Source of the DNA: Phaeospirillum sp.
GTDB lineage: Bacteria > Pseudomonadota > Alphaproteobacteria > Rhodospirillales > Magnetospirillaceae
DNA length: 64,000 bases
Direction of reading: 5' to 3'
NCBI GenBank assembly: GCA_030651575.1
Contig: JAUSFB010000027.1
Coordinates: 272,897-336,896 of the forward strand
Made by a program: the position numbers and the translations under genes
Notes under the pieces: model-generated
What the model was told of the DNA's origin: nothing
Databases searched by the model: none
Seen by the model: the letters and a program-made list of their open reading frames with translations, nothing else
Shown here: one piece after another, positions 38,746 to 47,440 of the stretch
Numbering within the stretch: position 1 is the stretch's first letter
How the letters are laid out: the number at the start of each line of letters is the position of its first letter

Positions 38746-39281
38746 TTCTGCAACTCCCGGATGATGGGCAGCAGGGTTTTGTTCCAGACCTCGGGCGAGA
38801 TCGGGCCGATATGCTTGTAGCGGATGACGCCGGCCTTATCGACGATGAAGCTTTCGGGAGCGCCGGTGACGCCGAAGTCGACGGCGGCGCGGCCGGGGGC
38901 GGGATCGACGCCGACCCGGTCATAAGGATCGCCGTGCTTCTTCAGCCAGGCCGCGCCCAAGGCGGGATCGTCGCGCCAGTCGATGCCGTGGATCGGCACG
39001 ATGCCGGCCTTTTTGTACTCCATCAGATAGGGGTGTTCCTGGACACAGGCGATGCACCACGACCCATAGATATTGACCAGCGAGACCCGGCCCCTGAGAT
39101 CGGCGGTGGCCAGTCCGCTGGCCTCGCCCCGGCCTGGCAGCGGCGCCAGATTCATCTCTGGCACCGGCCGGTCGATCAGCACCGAGGGGATATCGCGCGG
39201 ATTCATGGTCAGGCCCTTGACGAACAGCAGGGCCAGCACCGCGAAAATGGCGACGGGCAGGAGGAAAAGCGCGCGTCTCAT
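38742..39281 (-). CDS. ccmG: Cytochrome c biogenesis thioredoxin CcmG (DsbE)
   Basis: Membrane-anchored periplasmic thioredoxin-like reductant. The 179 residues have an N-terminal anchor (about 3-22), the SWCIACVQEHP active site (CxxC; the second and third residues differ from the common CPxC) and a GAPESFIVD cis-proline region. It supplies electrons to CcmH/apocytochrome c. Overlaps ccmF and ccmH by 4 nt. Confidence 0.94.
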   Translation of the reverse strand: MRRALFLLPVAIFAVLALLFVKGLTMNPRDIPSVLIDRPVPEMNLAPLPGRGEASGLATADLRGRVSLVNIYGSWCIACVQEHPYLMEYKKAGIVPIHGIDWRDDPALGAAWLKKHGDPYDRVGVDPAPGRAAVDFGVTGAPESFIVDKAGVIRYKHIGPISPEVWNKTLLPIIRELQK

Positions 39282-41254
39282 GCGGCGACCCTCCGCTCGG
39301 CGGCCCGCGCCGGAGCCCCGACCCGGTGGCGGCGATCAGCCAGACTGACCAGTCCGCCGATCACCAGCAAGGCGCCGCCGGCCCATAGCCAGGGGATGCA
39401 AGGGTTGAAGTACAGGCGGGTGACATAGCCTCCCTTGGGGTCGGCATCGCCGATCACCACGTAAAGATCGCCGGTCATCCCCGAACGGATCGCCGCCGTG
39501 GTGGTGGGCCGCGGCGGCATGCGGTAGGTGCGCTTTTCCGGCTGCATCACCCCGACGCTCTCACCGTCCCTGGAAATGTCGAAGGTGGCGCGGCTGGCGG
39601 TGTAATTGGGGCCGGGGACGTCTTCCACCGACTTCAAGGTGACGCCGAATCCGCCGACCATGACGGTCTCGCCCAGCTTCTGGCTTTGGATATGTTCGGT
39701 GGTCCAGGCCGCCGAGGCGGTCAGGCCGACGATGAACACCGCCACGCCGAAATGGGCCAGCACCATGCCCCAGGCCGAACGCGGCAGGCGGATGGCGCGG
39801 CCCAGCGCCTCGGCGGGAGCCTGGAACAGGCGGATACGCTCGGCCAGATCGATCAGGGTGCCGAGGCTCAACCAGGTGGCCAGGGCAAAGCCGGCACCGG
39901 TCCACCACGGACCGGCCGAGCCGCCCTGAAGGAACCAGACCAGGACTCCGGCGGCCAATGCGGCGGCGGCGACGAATTTCAGCCGGTCGAGCACCCCGGC
40001 CAGATCGCCGCGCTTCCACGCCATCATGGGGGCGACGGCCATCACCATCACCATGGGAGCCATCAGCGGCAGGAACACCGCGTTGAAGAAAGGCGGCCCC
40101 ACCGAGACCTTACCCAGATTCAGCGCGTCGGCGATCAGCGGATACAGGGTTCCCAGCAGCACGGTGGCGGCGCCGGTGGCCATCAGAACGTTGTTCAGCA
40201 GCAACGCCCCCTCGCGCGAGACCGGGGCGAACAGCCCGCCCATCTTCATGGCCGGAGCCCGCATGGCGTACAAGATGAACGAGCCGCCCACCGCCAGCAC
40301 CAACAGCATCAGAATGAACACGCCGCGCGCCGGATCGGTGGCGAAGGCGTGCACGCTGGTCAGTACGCCGGAGCGCACCAGGAAGGTTCCCAACAGCGAA
40401 AAGCCAAAGGCGACGATGGCCAGCAAGATGGTCCAGCTTTTGAGCGCATCGCGCTTTTCCACCACGACGGTCGAATGCAGCAGGGCGGTTCCGGCCAGCC
40501 ACGGCATGAACGAGGCGTTCTCCACCGGATCCCAATACCACCAGCCGCCCCAACCCAGGGTGTAATAGGCCCACCACGACCCCAGCACGATGCCGCAGGT
40601 CAGGAAGACCCAGGCGGCCAGGGTCCACGGGCGCACCCAGCGTGCCCAGGCGGCGTCGACGCGGCCTTCCAGCAGGGCGGCGATGGCGAAGGAAAACGCC
40701 ATGGAAAATCCCACATAGCCGAGATAGAGGAAGGGCGGATGAAACGCCAGTCCGGGATCTTGTAACATGGGGTTGAGGCCGTTGCCGTTCACCGGCGGCG
40801 GCTCCAGCCGGGCGAAGGGATTGGAGGTCAGCAGGATGAACAGCAGGAACCCCACCGAGATCATGGCCTGCACCGCCAGGGCGCGTGACTTGAGACCCGG
40901 CGGCAGGTTACGGCCGAACAGGGTCACCGCGTAGCCGAACAGGGCCAGGATGGTGATCCACAGCAGCAGCGAACCCTCGTGGTTGCTCCAGACGCCGGCC
41001 ACCTTGTACAGCATGGGCTTGTCGGTGTGGCTGTTCTGGGCCACGTTCATCACCGAGAAGTCGCTGGTGACATAGGCGTTGGTCAGCGCCCCGAAGGCGA
41101 TGGCGATCAGCAGGAACTGAAGCGCGGAAGCCGGCCCCGCCACCGCCATCCACGACCCCATGCCGCGCTTGGCGCCCACCAGCGGAATCACGGCTTGCAC
41201 GACGGCGACGCACAGGGCCAGCACCAGGGCGAAATGCCCGATCTCGGCGATCAT
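39278..41254 (-). CDS. ccmF: Haem lyase subunit CcmF
   Basis: Large integral membrane protein that ligates haem to apocytochrome c. The 658 residues form many membrane helices and contain the WWD domain (GGWWYWDPVENASFMPWL) and conserved histidines. ATG 41254 has AAGGA 10 nt upstream; an extension to 41296 runs back into ccmE. It starts 14 nt after ccmE. Confidence 0.96.
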   Translation of the reverse strand: MIAEIGHFALVLALCVAVVQAVIPLVGAKRGMGSWMAVAGPASALQFLLIAIAFGALTNAYVTSDFSVMNVAQNSHTDKPMLYKVAGVWSNHEGSLLLWITILALFGYAVTLFGRNLPPGLKSRALAVQAMISVGFLLFILLTSNPFARLEPPPVNGNGLNPMLQDPGLAFHPPFLYLGYVGFSMAFSFAIAALLEGRVDAAWARWVRPWTLAAWVFLTCGIVLGSWWAYYTLGWGGWWYWDPVENASFMPWLAGTALLHSTVVVEKRDALKSWTILLAIVAFGFSLLGTFLVRSGVLTSVHAFATDPARGVFILMLLVLAVGGSFILYAMRAPAMKMGGLFAPVSREGALLLNNVLMATGAATVLLGTLYPLIADALNLGKVSVGPPFFNAVFLPLMAPMVMVMAVAPMMAWKRGDLAGVLDRLKFVAAAALAAGVLVWFLQGGSAGPWWTGAGFALATWLSLGTLIDLAERIRLFQAPAEALGRAIRLPRSAWGMVLAHFGVAVFIVGLTASAAWTTEHIQSQKLGETVMVGGFGVTLKSVEDVPGPNYTASRATFDISRDGESVGVMQPEKRTYRMPPRPTTTAAIRSGMTGDLYVVIGDADPKGGYVTRLYFNPCIPWLWAGGALLVIGGLVSLADRRHRVGAPARAAERRVAA

Positions 41255-41268
41255 CAGGAGATATCCTT

Positions 41269-41712
41269 TTACTTGGCCTGCTTGCCGTCGTTCCACTGCC
41301 CCGACTTTTTCAAGGCCTCGGCAACTTCCTTGGGCATGTAGTTCTCGTCATGCTTGGCCAGTACCTCGGACGCATGGAACAGGCCATCCTTCTCGATGCG
41401 GCCCTCGACCACCACGCCTTGGCCCTCGCGGAACAGGTCGGGCAGGATGCCGGCATAGGCCACCGGAACCGCGTTGGTGATATCGGTGATCTTGAAGGTC
41501 ACCGCCTTGCCGTCCTTCTTGACGCTGCCCTCTTCCACCAGCCCACCGATCCGCATGCGGCGTCCCTCGGGAATCCGCTGGGACACGATATCCGTCGGCG
41601 AGTAGAAGTAGACAAGGCTGTCCGAGATGGCGGTCAGCACCAGCGCCACCGCCGCCCCCAGAGTCACCATGCCGAGAAGAACGAAGTAAAGTCTGCGTTG
41701 TTTACGGGTCAC
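41269..41712 (-). CDS. ccmE: Haem chaperone CcmE
   Basis: Periplasmic chaperone that carries haem covalently from CcmC to CcmF. The 147 residues have one N-terminal membrane anchor (about 9-29), an OB-fold, and the haem-binding HDENYMP motif with His121 and Tyr125. The GTG start overlaps the ccmD stop (GTGA). Confidence 0.95.
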   Translation of the reverse strand: MTRKQRRLYFVLLGMVTLGAAVALVLTAISDSLVYFYSPTDIVSQRIPEGRRMRIGGLVEEGSVKKDGKAVTFKITDITNAVPVAYAGILPDLFREGQGVVVEGRIEKDGLFHASEVLAKHDENYMPKEVAEALKKSGQWNDGKQAK

Positions 41713-41936
41713 TCTGGGCTCTCCACCATGGCGGTGTCCGGGGCGGCGGCATCGCGGCCGGCGCCGCGCCGCGCCCTGCGGGTCAGCTGCAATTGCTCCA
41801 GCTCCGCCTCCGCATGCCGCGCCGATATCAGCGAAGCGACCAGCACCAGCACCAGCACCACCGCGCTGACGCCATAGGCCGGCCAGACATAACCGCCGTA
41901 GCCACCCATCTGGAGCACGCCCGAGATTGTTTCCAT
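41709..41936 (-). CDS. ccmD: Haem exporter protein CcmD
   Basis: Small single-span protein that stabilises the CcmC-CcmE complex. The 75 residues have METISGVLQMGGYGGYVWPA, then a membrane helix, then a charged cytoplasmic tail. The MGGYGGYVWPAYG pattern is typical of CcmD. ATG 41936 is used; a GTG at 41948 overlapping the ccmC stop (GTGA) would add four residues and is equally possible. Confidence 0.85.
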   Translation of the reverse strand: METISGVLQMGGYGGYVWPAYGVSAVVLVLVLVASLISARHAEAELEQLQLTRRARRGAGRDAAAPDTAMVESPE

Positions 41937-41944
41937 GACGTTGG

Positions 41945-42679
41945 TCACTCCCCTCGGGATGCGGCGTGGATCTGCGCCATGCGGATGACGCGGATTTTTT
42001 GGGCGGCGATTTCGGCCCGGCCGCGCAGGAGCAGGATGCAGACCCAATAGGCCTTGAAGCCCAGCGCCATCAGCAACAGCGGCAGCAGCATGCTGGGATC
42101 GATGGCCGGGCCGCCCATCTTCACCACGCTGGCCGGCTGGTGCAAGGTGTTCCACCAGTCCACCGACCACTTGATCACCGGCACGTTGACGGCGCCGACC
42201 AGGGCCAGGATGGCGGCGGCCTTGTGGCCGCGCTCGGGATCGTCGAACGCGTTGATCAGAGCCATGTAGCCGAGATAGAGGAACAGCAGGATCAGCATGC
42301 TGGTCAGCCGGGCGTCCCAGGCCCACCACGTCCCCCACATGGGCTTGCCCCACAGGCTGCCGGTCACCAGGCACAAGAAGGTGAAGGCGGCACCCACCGG
42401 AGCGGTGGCCTTGGCCAGCAGATCGGCCAGGGGATGTTTCCAGATCAAGGCCATGGCGCTGAACGCCGCCATGGCGACATAACAGAACATGCCCATCCAG
42501 GCCGAGGGCACATGGACATACATGATGCGGACGCTGTCGCCCTGCTGATAGTCAGCGGGCGAGGCGGCCAGGGCGAACCACAGGCCGAAACCAAGCGACA
42601 GAACGGCGATGCCTGACGAATACGGCAGGATCACCTTGGCCAGACGCAAAAAGCGGGCGGGATTGGCGAAGCGATGCAT
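41945..42679 (-). CDS. ccmC: Haem exporter protein CcmC
   Basis: Membrane protein that presents haem to CcmE. The 244 residues have six membrane helices and the tryptophan-rich WGTWWAWDARLTS motif with flanking histidines. No Shine-Dalgarno precedes the ATG at 42679. A TTGAGC/TAGAAC promoter ends seven nucleotides before it, so the mRNA is probably leaderless. First gene of ccmC-D-E-F-G-H-I. ccmA and ccmB, the ABC partner genes, are not in the window. Confidence 0.95.
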   Translation of the reverse strand: MHRFANPARFLRLAKVILPYSSGIAVLSLGFGLWFALAASPADYQQGDSVRIMYVHVPSAWMGMFCYVAMAAFSAMALIWKHPLADLLAKATAPVGAAFTFLCLVTGSLWGKPMWGTWWAWDARLTSMLILLFLYLGYMALINAFDDPERGHKAAAILALVGAVNVPVIKWSVDWWNTLHQPASVVKMGGPAIDPSMLLPLLLMALGFKAYWVCILLLRGRAEIAAQKIRVIRMAQIHAASRGE

Positions 42680-42686
42680 GGGCGTA

Positions 42687-42715
42687 GTTCTAGCCCGCTT
42701 TTCCCGCCGGCTCAA
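42687..42715 (-). promoter_or_regulatory. Candidate leaderless promoter of the ccm operon
   Basis: Minus strand: TTGAGC (42715-42710), 17-nt spacer, TAGAAC (42692-42687), then seven nucleotides to the ccmC ATG. Confidence 0.5.
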
Positions 42716-42762
42716 GAAATGGCGTCATTACACTTTCGCAATGCGCCCCGGATCGGCCAAGG

Positions 42763-42945
42763 CTACTTCGCCCTGGGCTTTGGAGCGGCCTTGGCGGCCG
42801 CCTTGGGCTTCGGCTTGCCGGCACTCTCCGGCTTGGCCAGCGAGGCCTCGGCCTGTAGCCAAAAATCGGTGTCGCGCCCCTCGGGTTTGCCGGCGGCTTC
42901 CCACAGGCGATAGGCGAGATCCTTCACGTCGGTATTCTGGCTCAT
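42763..42945 (-). CDS. DUF2934 domain small protein
   Basis: A 60-residue protein. The N-terminal part (DLAYRLWEAAGKPEGRDTDF then WLQAE) is the DUF2934 motif; the C-terminus is a Lys/Ala/Pro-rich basic tail that may bind nucleic acid. The function is unknown. ATG 42945 has GAGGGGG 2-4 nt upstream, and a good promoter lies at 42981-43009. It lies upstream of ccmC on the same strand but ccmC has its own promoter. Confidence 0.8.
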   Translation of the reverse strand: MSQNTDVKDLAYRLWEAAGKPEGRDTDFWLQAEASLAKPESAGKPKPKAAAKAAPKPRAK

Positions 42946-42980
42946 GGCCCCCTCGCAAGATCGGTGTCGACAACCGCGAA

Positions 42981-43009
42981 ACTGTACCGCACCCAACCCA
43001 TCGGCACAA
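42981..43009 (-). promoter_or_regulatory. Candidate promoter of the DUF2934 gene
   Basis: Minus strand: TTGTGC (43009-43004), 17-nt spacer, TACAGT (42986-42981). Leader about 29 nt. Confidence 0.5.
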
Positions 43010-43197
43010 TCTTGCCAGGGTTTATAGTTATTCGGGTTGCGTCGGTGGTTATGTCGTCTTTCTCCATCCCAGGGTTCGGGAGGGGGCGGCCCCTACTCGC
43101 CAGCCTGGGTTTGTGGTAGAATATCGAAGGTTGGATGTCTGCTCCCGATCAAGGGTGGGCTTGGTGCCCGCCTTGGGATATGCGGGAGGGCTTCGCC

Positions 43198-43698
43198 GTG
43201 TCGCCCGTGAAAAATACGCCTCCTTCTCTCGCCGACGGCTTCACCGTGACAGGCCGTCGCGGCCGGTTGGCGGACGGTAGCGCCAATCCCATTGATCTTC
43301 ATGTCGGCGCCCGCGTCCGGCTTCGCCGGACCCTCCTCGGCATGAGCGCGCACCGGTTGGGAGATGCGCTCGGCCTGACATTCCAGCAGATTCAGAAGTA
43401 TGAAAGCGGCATGAACCGGATCAGCGCGTCGCGGCTGTACGATCTGTCTTGCGTCCTGGATGTGCCGGTCGACTACTTCTTCGAGGATATATCGGACGCC
43501 GCCCGGTCGGCGTCTCCGTCCCAGGTCTCCCTGGGCAAGGCGGGGGCGCTTGTGGGCCGCCCCACGGCGGACCCCAGGCTGAGGCGCGAGACCCTCGAAC
43601 TGGTCCGGGCCTATTCCCGCATCGCCGATCCCCAGGTCCGGGCCAGGGTCTATGCGCTGGCGCTGACGCTGGGCGGGATTGACGCCGTGTCCCGGTGA
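43198..43698 (+). CDS. XRE-family helix-turn-helix transcriptional regulator
   Basis: A 166-residue DNA-binding regulator. The Cro/C1-type HTH is at about residues 36-95 (RLRRTLLGMSAHRLGDALGL then QQIQKYESG and VPVDYFFEDI). The C-terminal ~60 residues are helical and may serve oligomerisation. The GTG at 43198 is chosen because GGAGGG sits 7 nt upstream; the ATG at 43180 overlaps that site and the frame is open to 43135. A TAGAAT box at 43117-43122 may be its -10. The targets are unknown; it is divergent from the DUF2934 gene. Confidence 0.88.
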   Translation: MSPVKNTPPSLADGFTVTGRRGRLADGSANPIDLHVGARVRLRRTLLGMSAHRLGDALGLTFQQIQKYESGMNRISASRLYDLSCVLDVPVDYFFEDISDAARSASPSQVSLGKAGALVGRPTADPRLRRETLELVRAYSRIADPQVRARVYALALTLGGIDAVSR

Positions 43699-43718
43699 TC
43701 GGGGGCTCGCCGGGGTGG

Positions 43719-44090
43719 TTATTGGGCCGGTTTGGCGGTGGCGGCCGGCTCGGGAGCCGGAACGGGGGCTGCCGGTTCAGCCTCGGCCGGCGGGGCGGCG
43801 ACCACCGGAGCCGGCGGGATGAGGGCCTTTTCGGCCGCGTCGAGGCGAGTCGCCAGTTCGTCCATTCGCAAAATCGCCGCCTTGCGCTGAAGATCGGCGT
43901 CGGTCAGGCGCTGTTCGGTGCTGCTCTGCGCCGCCCTCAGCCCGTCGATTTCGATTCTCAGTTCGGCGACCCGTCCGCGCAGCGCGCCGGTATCGGCGGA
44001 GCCCAGGGCGTAGACCACGACTCCGACCAGGATGGATGATCCCACCGCGACGGCCAGGGTCTTGACGTTGGCGGCAAGGCTGTCGGGCAT
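43719..44090 (-). CDS. Membrane-anchored coiled-coil protein, unknown
   Basis: A 123-residue protein with one N-terminal membrane helix (about 9-30), a coiled coil (about 36-90, heptads of Leu/Ala with Glu/Arg) and a Pro/Ala-rich tail. Such a layout suggests a periplasmic or cytoplasmic spacer protein. No family recognised. It converges with the regulator gene 20 bp away and lies downstream of the multicopper oxidase. Confidence 0.65.
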   Translation of the reverse strand: MPDSLAANVKTLAVAVGSSILVGVVVYALGSADTGALRGRVAELRIEIDGLRAAQSSTEQRLTDADLQRKAAILRMDELATRLDAAEKALIPPAPVVAAPPAEAEPAAPVPAPEPAATAKPAQ

Positions 44091-44194
44091 GGCGGGATCC
44101 TACTGACTGATTGGAGAGGTGACGCCGAGCATGATGCATGCTCTGTCCACGACCGCCAATAGACAAAACGCCGCAATGCAGCGAACCGCTGGTT

Positions 44195-45658
44195 TTAAGG
44201 GGCGACGACCTGGATGGCCTGCATCATGCCAAGGTCTTCGTGTTGCAGGTTGTGGCAGTGAAACACGAAAGTGCCGGTGAAATCGGCGAACCGGGTGCGG
44301 AAGCGGATGCGCTCGAACGGCGGCAACTCCACCGTATCCAACCACACCCCCGGCTGGACGTTCCCGCCCGAGAGCATCTGGAACGGATTGACGTGGATGT
44401 GGAAGGGATGGGAATCGGCGGTGTGGTTATAGACCTCCCACTCCTCGACCGCGCCCAGCGGGATGCTCCAGGCGTCGGCGCAGGTGAAGGGCTTGCCGTT
44501 GACGGTATAGCGCAGGCTGGGCGGCCCCTCGGCCATGCCGAATTCCAGGCGGCGGCCAAAGCCGACCTCCATTTCCGCAATCGGTTTCAGCATCGCCACC
44601 GGCGGCAGCGCGCCGGCGTAGAGCGGCATGTCCCTGGTGTCGCCCGCCACCTCCACATAGGCGACGACGCCGGCCGGGTCGCCGCCGTCCAGCCTGTAGA
44701 GGCCGGGGGCTCCGGCCTTGACCAGCAGGTCGGCGCGGTTGCCGGGAATCAGGCGCAAAGTATCGAGCACCTGGGTCTTGGGCAGCGGATTGCCGTCGTA
44801 GCACAGCACGGTCAGGCCATGGCCCTCCAGCGTCAGGGTCACGTTCTCGAAGTGGCTGGAATTGACCAGATGCCACCGCTGCACCTCGCCCGGCCGCATG
44901 CGCACCACCGGGCGGACCTGCCCGTTGACGTAAACCTGGGAGTCCGGCTTCATCAGGGTCTTGTAGTCGTCGCACACGCCCAGGGCGTCGAAACGCTGGG
45001 TCTGAAAGACGATCACCCGGGACTCGGCGGCCCGGATCTCGGGGATGGCGTCCATGGGGCCTTCGACGATCAGCGCCCCGGACATGCCGCTGGCCACCTG
45101 CAACGCCACCGAGCCATGGAAGTGGGCATGGTAGAAATAGGTCCCCGGCGGATGGTCCTTGGGGATGTCGTAGACATAGTGCTGGGTCTCGCCCGGCCGC
45201 ACCATCAGCAAGATATTGTCGGCCGGACTGTTGGGCGAGACGTGAACCCCGTGCAGATGCATGTTGGTGACGTTAAAGCCGCGCGGGGCGTTGTCGCCCG
45301 GAACCGGCGTCGCCGTGCACAGATAGGCCAGCGGATCGAACGGCAGCTGGTTGTTCAGCGTCAGCCGCAAGGTATCGCCGGCCTTCAGCCGCAGGGTGCG
45401 GCCCAGCGGGCCGGCGTCATAGCTGCGCATCGCCACCCGCTGCCCGCCCAGGGTATAGCTGGCCATGCGGGCGTCCACCGCGACCGACAGCAGGCCGCCC
45501 TGGGCCTGTTCGACCTTGGGCTCGAATAAAAGCGGCCCTGGCCCCGGCGTCACTGCCAGCGCCCGTCCGCCGCCCAGGGCGGCCGCTCCCAGAGTGGCGA
45601 TACCCAGACCCTGCAACACGGTCCTGCGGTCCATGGTGATACGGCTGCGCTCGGCCAT
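44195..45658 (-). CDS. Tat-exported multicopper oxidase
   Basis: Three-domain multicopper oxidase of 487 residues, predicted periplasmic. The Tat signal has RR at 11-12 (MDRRTVLQGLGIA). All four copper motifs are intact: HLHG (His134, His136), HAHFHG (His177, His179), HPFHIH (His417, His420, His422) and HCHNLQHEDLGM (His467, Cys468, His469, His473, axial Met478). The protein should therefore take single electrons at type-1 copper and reduce O2 to water at the trinuclear centre. GGGGAGAG precedes the ATG. It is 20 nt after the GMC gene, third in the cassette. The substrate is unknown; laccase, CueO-like metal oxidation, or electron transfer from the flavoprotein are possible. Confidence 0.93.
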   Translation of the reverse strand: MAERSRITMDRRTVLQGLGIATLGAAALGGGRALAVTPGPGPLLFEPKVEQAQGGLLSVAVDARMASYTLGGQRVAMRSYDAGPLGRTLRLKAGDTLRLTLNNQLPFDPLAYLCTATPVPGDNAPRGFNVTNMHLHGVHVSPNSPADNILLMVRPGETQHYVYDIPKDHPPGTYFYHAHFHGSVALQVASGMSGALIVEGPMDAIPEIRAAESRVIVFQTQRFDALGVCDDYKTLMKPDSQVYVNGQVRPVVRMRPGEVQRWHLVNSSHFENVTLTLEGHGLTVLCYDGNPLPKTQVLDTLRLIPGNRADLLVKAGAPGLYRLDGGDPAGVVAYVEVAGDTRDMPLYAGALPPVAMLKPIAEMEVGFGRRLEFGMAEGPPSLRYTVNGKPFTCADAWSIPLGAVEEWEVYNHTADSHPFHIHVNPFQMLSGGNVQPGVWLDTVELPPFERIRFRTRFADFTGTFVFHCHNLQHEDLGMMQAIQVVAP

Positions 45659-45678
45659 GTGAGTTTCTCTCCCCTGCT

Positions 45679-47433
45679 TCAGGCGTCGCGGAACGTGTCG
45701 GCGATGTGGTCGGCGGCGCGGATCGCCAGCGCGGCGGCGGTCAGGGACGGCGAGGCGCTGCCGGTGGTCAGGTAGTTGGCGGTGCCGACCACGAACAGGT
45801 TTGAATGATCGAAGCTGCGGCACCAGGGATCGACCACCGCCGTCCTGGCGTCGACGCCCATGCGTACGGTGCCGGCGATCACCGCGTCGCCCGAGCTGAA
45901 GCCGAAATAGCGCGGGTCCAGATCGTTGGCGATGAACTTTTCGAAATTGGCGTCGGTGGGCTCGACCGGCTTCATGCCCGGCGTCTCGATCCCCATGGCC
46001 TTGAAGATCTTCAACTGGGTCTCCCAGGTGAAGCGGCAGCCGCGCAAGGTATAGTCGTCCAGGCGGAAGTTGACCTTGGGACGCGCCAAGCCCAGCGGGT
46101 CCAACTCGTGCCTCGCCAGGGTGATGCGGTTGTCGGGATCGGACATCACCTCGATGGTGCCGTGGATATGGACCTGCCGCGCGGTCAGGTCGTCGATCCG
46201 GTCGCGCAACGCCGAGCCCAGCAGCCCCGACCCGATGGCGGCCTGGGCCTCGTTCAGCGGGCCGATCGCCGGCTTGAAAGCACCGTTCAGGATGAACAGG
46301 GCCATGGAGGCGCGGTCCTTGCGGAAGTCGCCGTCGCGCCAGGCCCCGAAATTGCCGGTGGCGCTGACCGGGCCGCGATAGGGATAGACCGGCTGGCCCT
46401 TGGGCGCGTAACCCAGGGTGTCGGTATTGCCAAAGCCCATCAGGTTGCGTCCGACCTGATCCGAGCTGTTGGACAGGCCATGGGCGGCAACGCCGTTCTT
46501 GCCCGCCGACAGCAGCATCAGGCGCGGCGTCTCCACCGCGTGCGTGGCCAGGATGTAGACCTTGGCCCGCGCCAGCCCCAGCGCGCCGTTGGCGCCGTTG
46601 TCGAAATTCTTGTAGTAGACGCCGCTGACCTTCTGGTCCTTGCCCACCGTTACCTGGAACGCCACCCGGTTGGCATGGACCTGGGTTCCCAGGGTCTGGG
46701 CCATGGCCACATGCACGCTGGCATCGTATTTGGCGCCGATCGGGCAGATGGGCAGGCAGCTGGAATTGCCGCAGCATTGCGGCCGGTCGGCGCGGGGCAC
46801 CGAGTTGCGCGCATGGGGCACCGGCTTGCTGTCGTAACCGATGGAGGCCAGCCCGGCCAGCCCCACCTGACGGTCGAGATAAGAGCGCGGCACCACCGGC
46901 ATGGGATAGGGCGTGTCGCGCGGCGGCGCGGTGCATTCAGCGTCGCCAGCCACTCCCCAGGCCTCCTCGACCCGGTGGTAGTAGGGCTGAAGATCCTCGT
47001 AGGACAGTGGCCAGTCGACTCCGTGGCCGTACAGGGTGCGGGTCTTGAAATCGCCGGGGAACATGCGCTCGGCATGGCCGGTCCAATGCCACGACGTGCC
47101 GCCCACCAGCCGCATGAAGAAGCCCTTGAAGCCGATCTGCTTGCGCGGGTTCTTGGAATCGTGGTCGGGCTGGACATAGTAGGTATAGGGATCGACATCG
47201 TCGGGAACCGGCGCCCAGGGCATCATCTGGTAGGGTGAATTGGCTTCCTTGCCGACGTTCTTCTTGAACCGGTCGATGGCGGTGGCGCGGTCCACCGGCG
47301 CGCCTGCGTCGAGCATGGCGACGTTGAGGCCCCGGCTGGACAGCGTCCAGGCCATCAGGCTGCCGACCACACCGCTGCCGATGATGATGACGTCGGCGTC
47401 GATGGTTTCCTGGGGAGTGCCGTCGATGGTCAT
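45679..47433 (-). CDS. GMC-family flavoprotein, FAD-dehydrogenase alpha-subunit type
   Basis: FAD oxidoreductase of 584 residues related to the large subunit of gluconate/sorbitol/glucose dehydrogenases. The FAD motif is IIIGSGVVGS (GxGxxG, Gly19-Gly24). Cys220, Cys221, Cys226 and Cys230 (CCGNSSCLPIC) repeat the spacing that binds a [3Fe-4S] cluster in bacterial FAD-glucose dehydrogenase. It has no signal peptide and is expected to be exported with the Tat small subunit. Odd points: the usual catalytic His before GT-RMG is Val518 (VIAGTVRMG), and the usual Asn near the C-terminus is Ser561 (GSASPSLT). Start ATG 47433 with GAGGGTGAC. The substrate cannot be told. Confidence 0.9.
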   Translation of the reverse strand: MTIDGTPQETIDADVIIIGSGVVGSLMAWTLSSRGLNVAMLDAGAPVDRATAIDRFKKNVGKEANSPYQMMPWAPVPDDVDPYTYYVQPDHDSKNPRKQIGFKGFFMRLVGGTSWHWTGHAERMFPGDFKTRTLYGHGVDWPLSYEDLQPYYHRVEEAWGVAGDAECTAPPRDTPYPMPVVPRSYLDRQVGLAGLASIGYDSKPVPHARNSVPRADRPQCCGNSSCLPICPIGAKYDASVHVAMAQTLGTQVHANRVAFQVTVGKDQKVSGVYYKNFDNGANGALGLARAKVYILATHAVETPRLMLLSAGKNGVAAHGLSNSSDQVGRNLMGFGNTDTLGYAPKGQPVYPYRGPVSATGNFGAWRDGDFRKDRASMALFILNGAFKPAIGPLNEAQAAIGSGLLGSALRDRIDDLTARQVHIHGTIEVMSDPDNRITLARHELDPLGLARPKVNFRLDDYTLRGCRFTWETQLKIFKAMGIETPGMKPVEPTDANFEKFIANDLDPRYFGFSSGDAVIAGTVRMGVDARTAVVDPWCRSFDHSNLFVVGTANYLTTGSASPSLTAAALAIRAADHIADTFRDA

Positions 47434-47440
47434 GTCACCC

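Noticed and set aside
44195..46936. 913-codon frame reading through the GMC gene into the multicopper oxidase
   Set aside because: Upstream of 45658 it is a shifted frame of the GMC gene. The oxidase has its own ATG, ribosome site and Tat signal.
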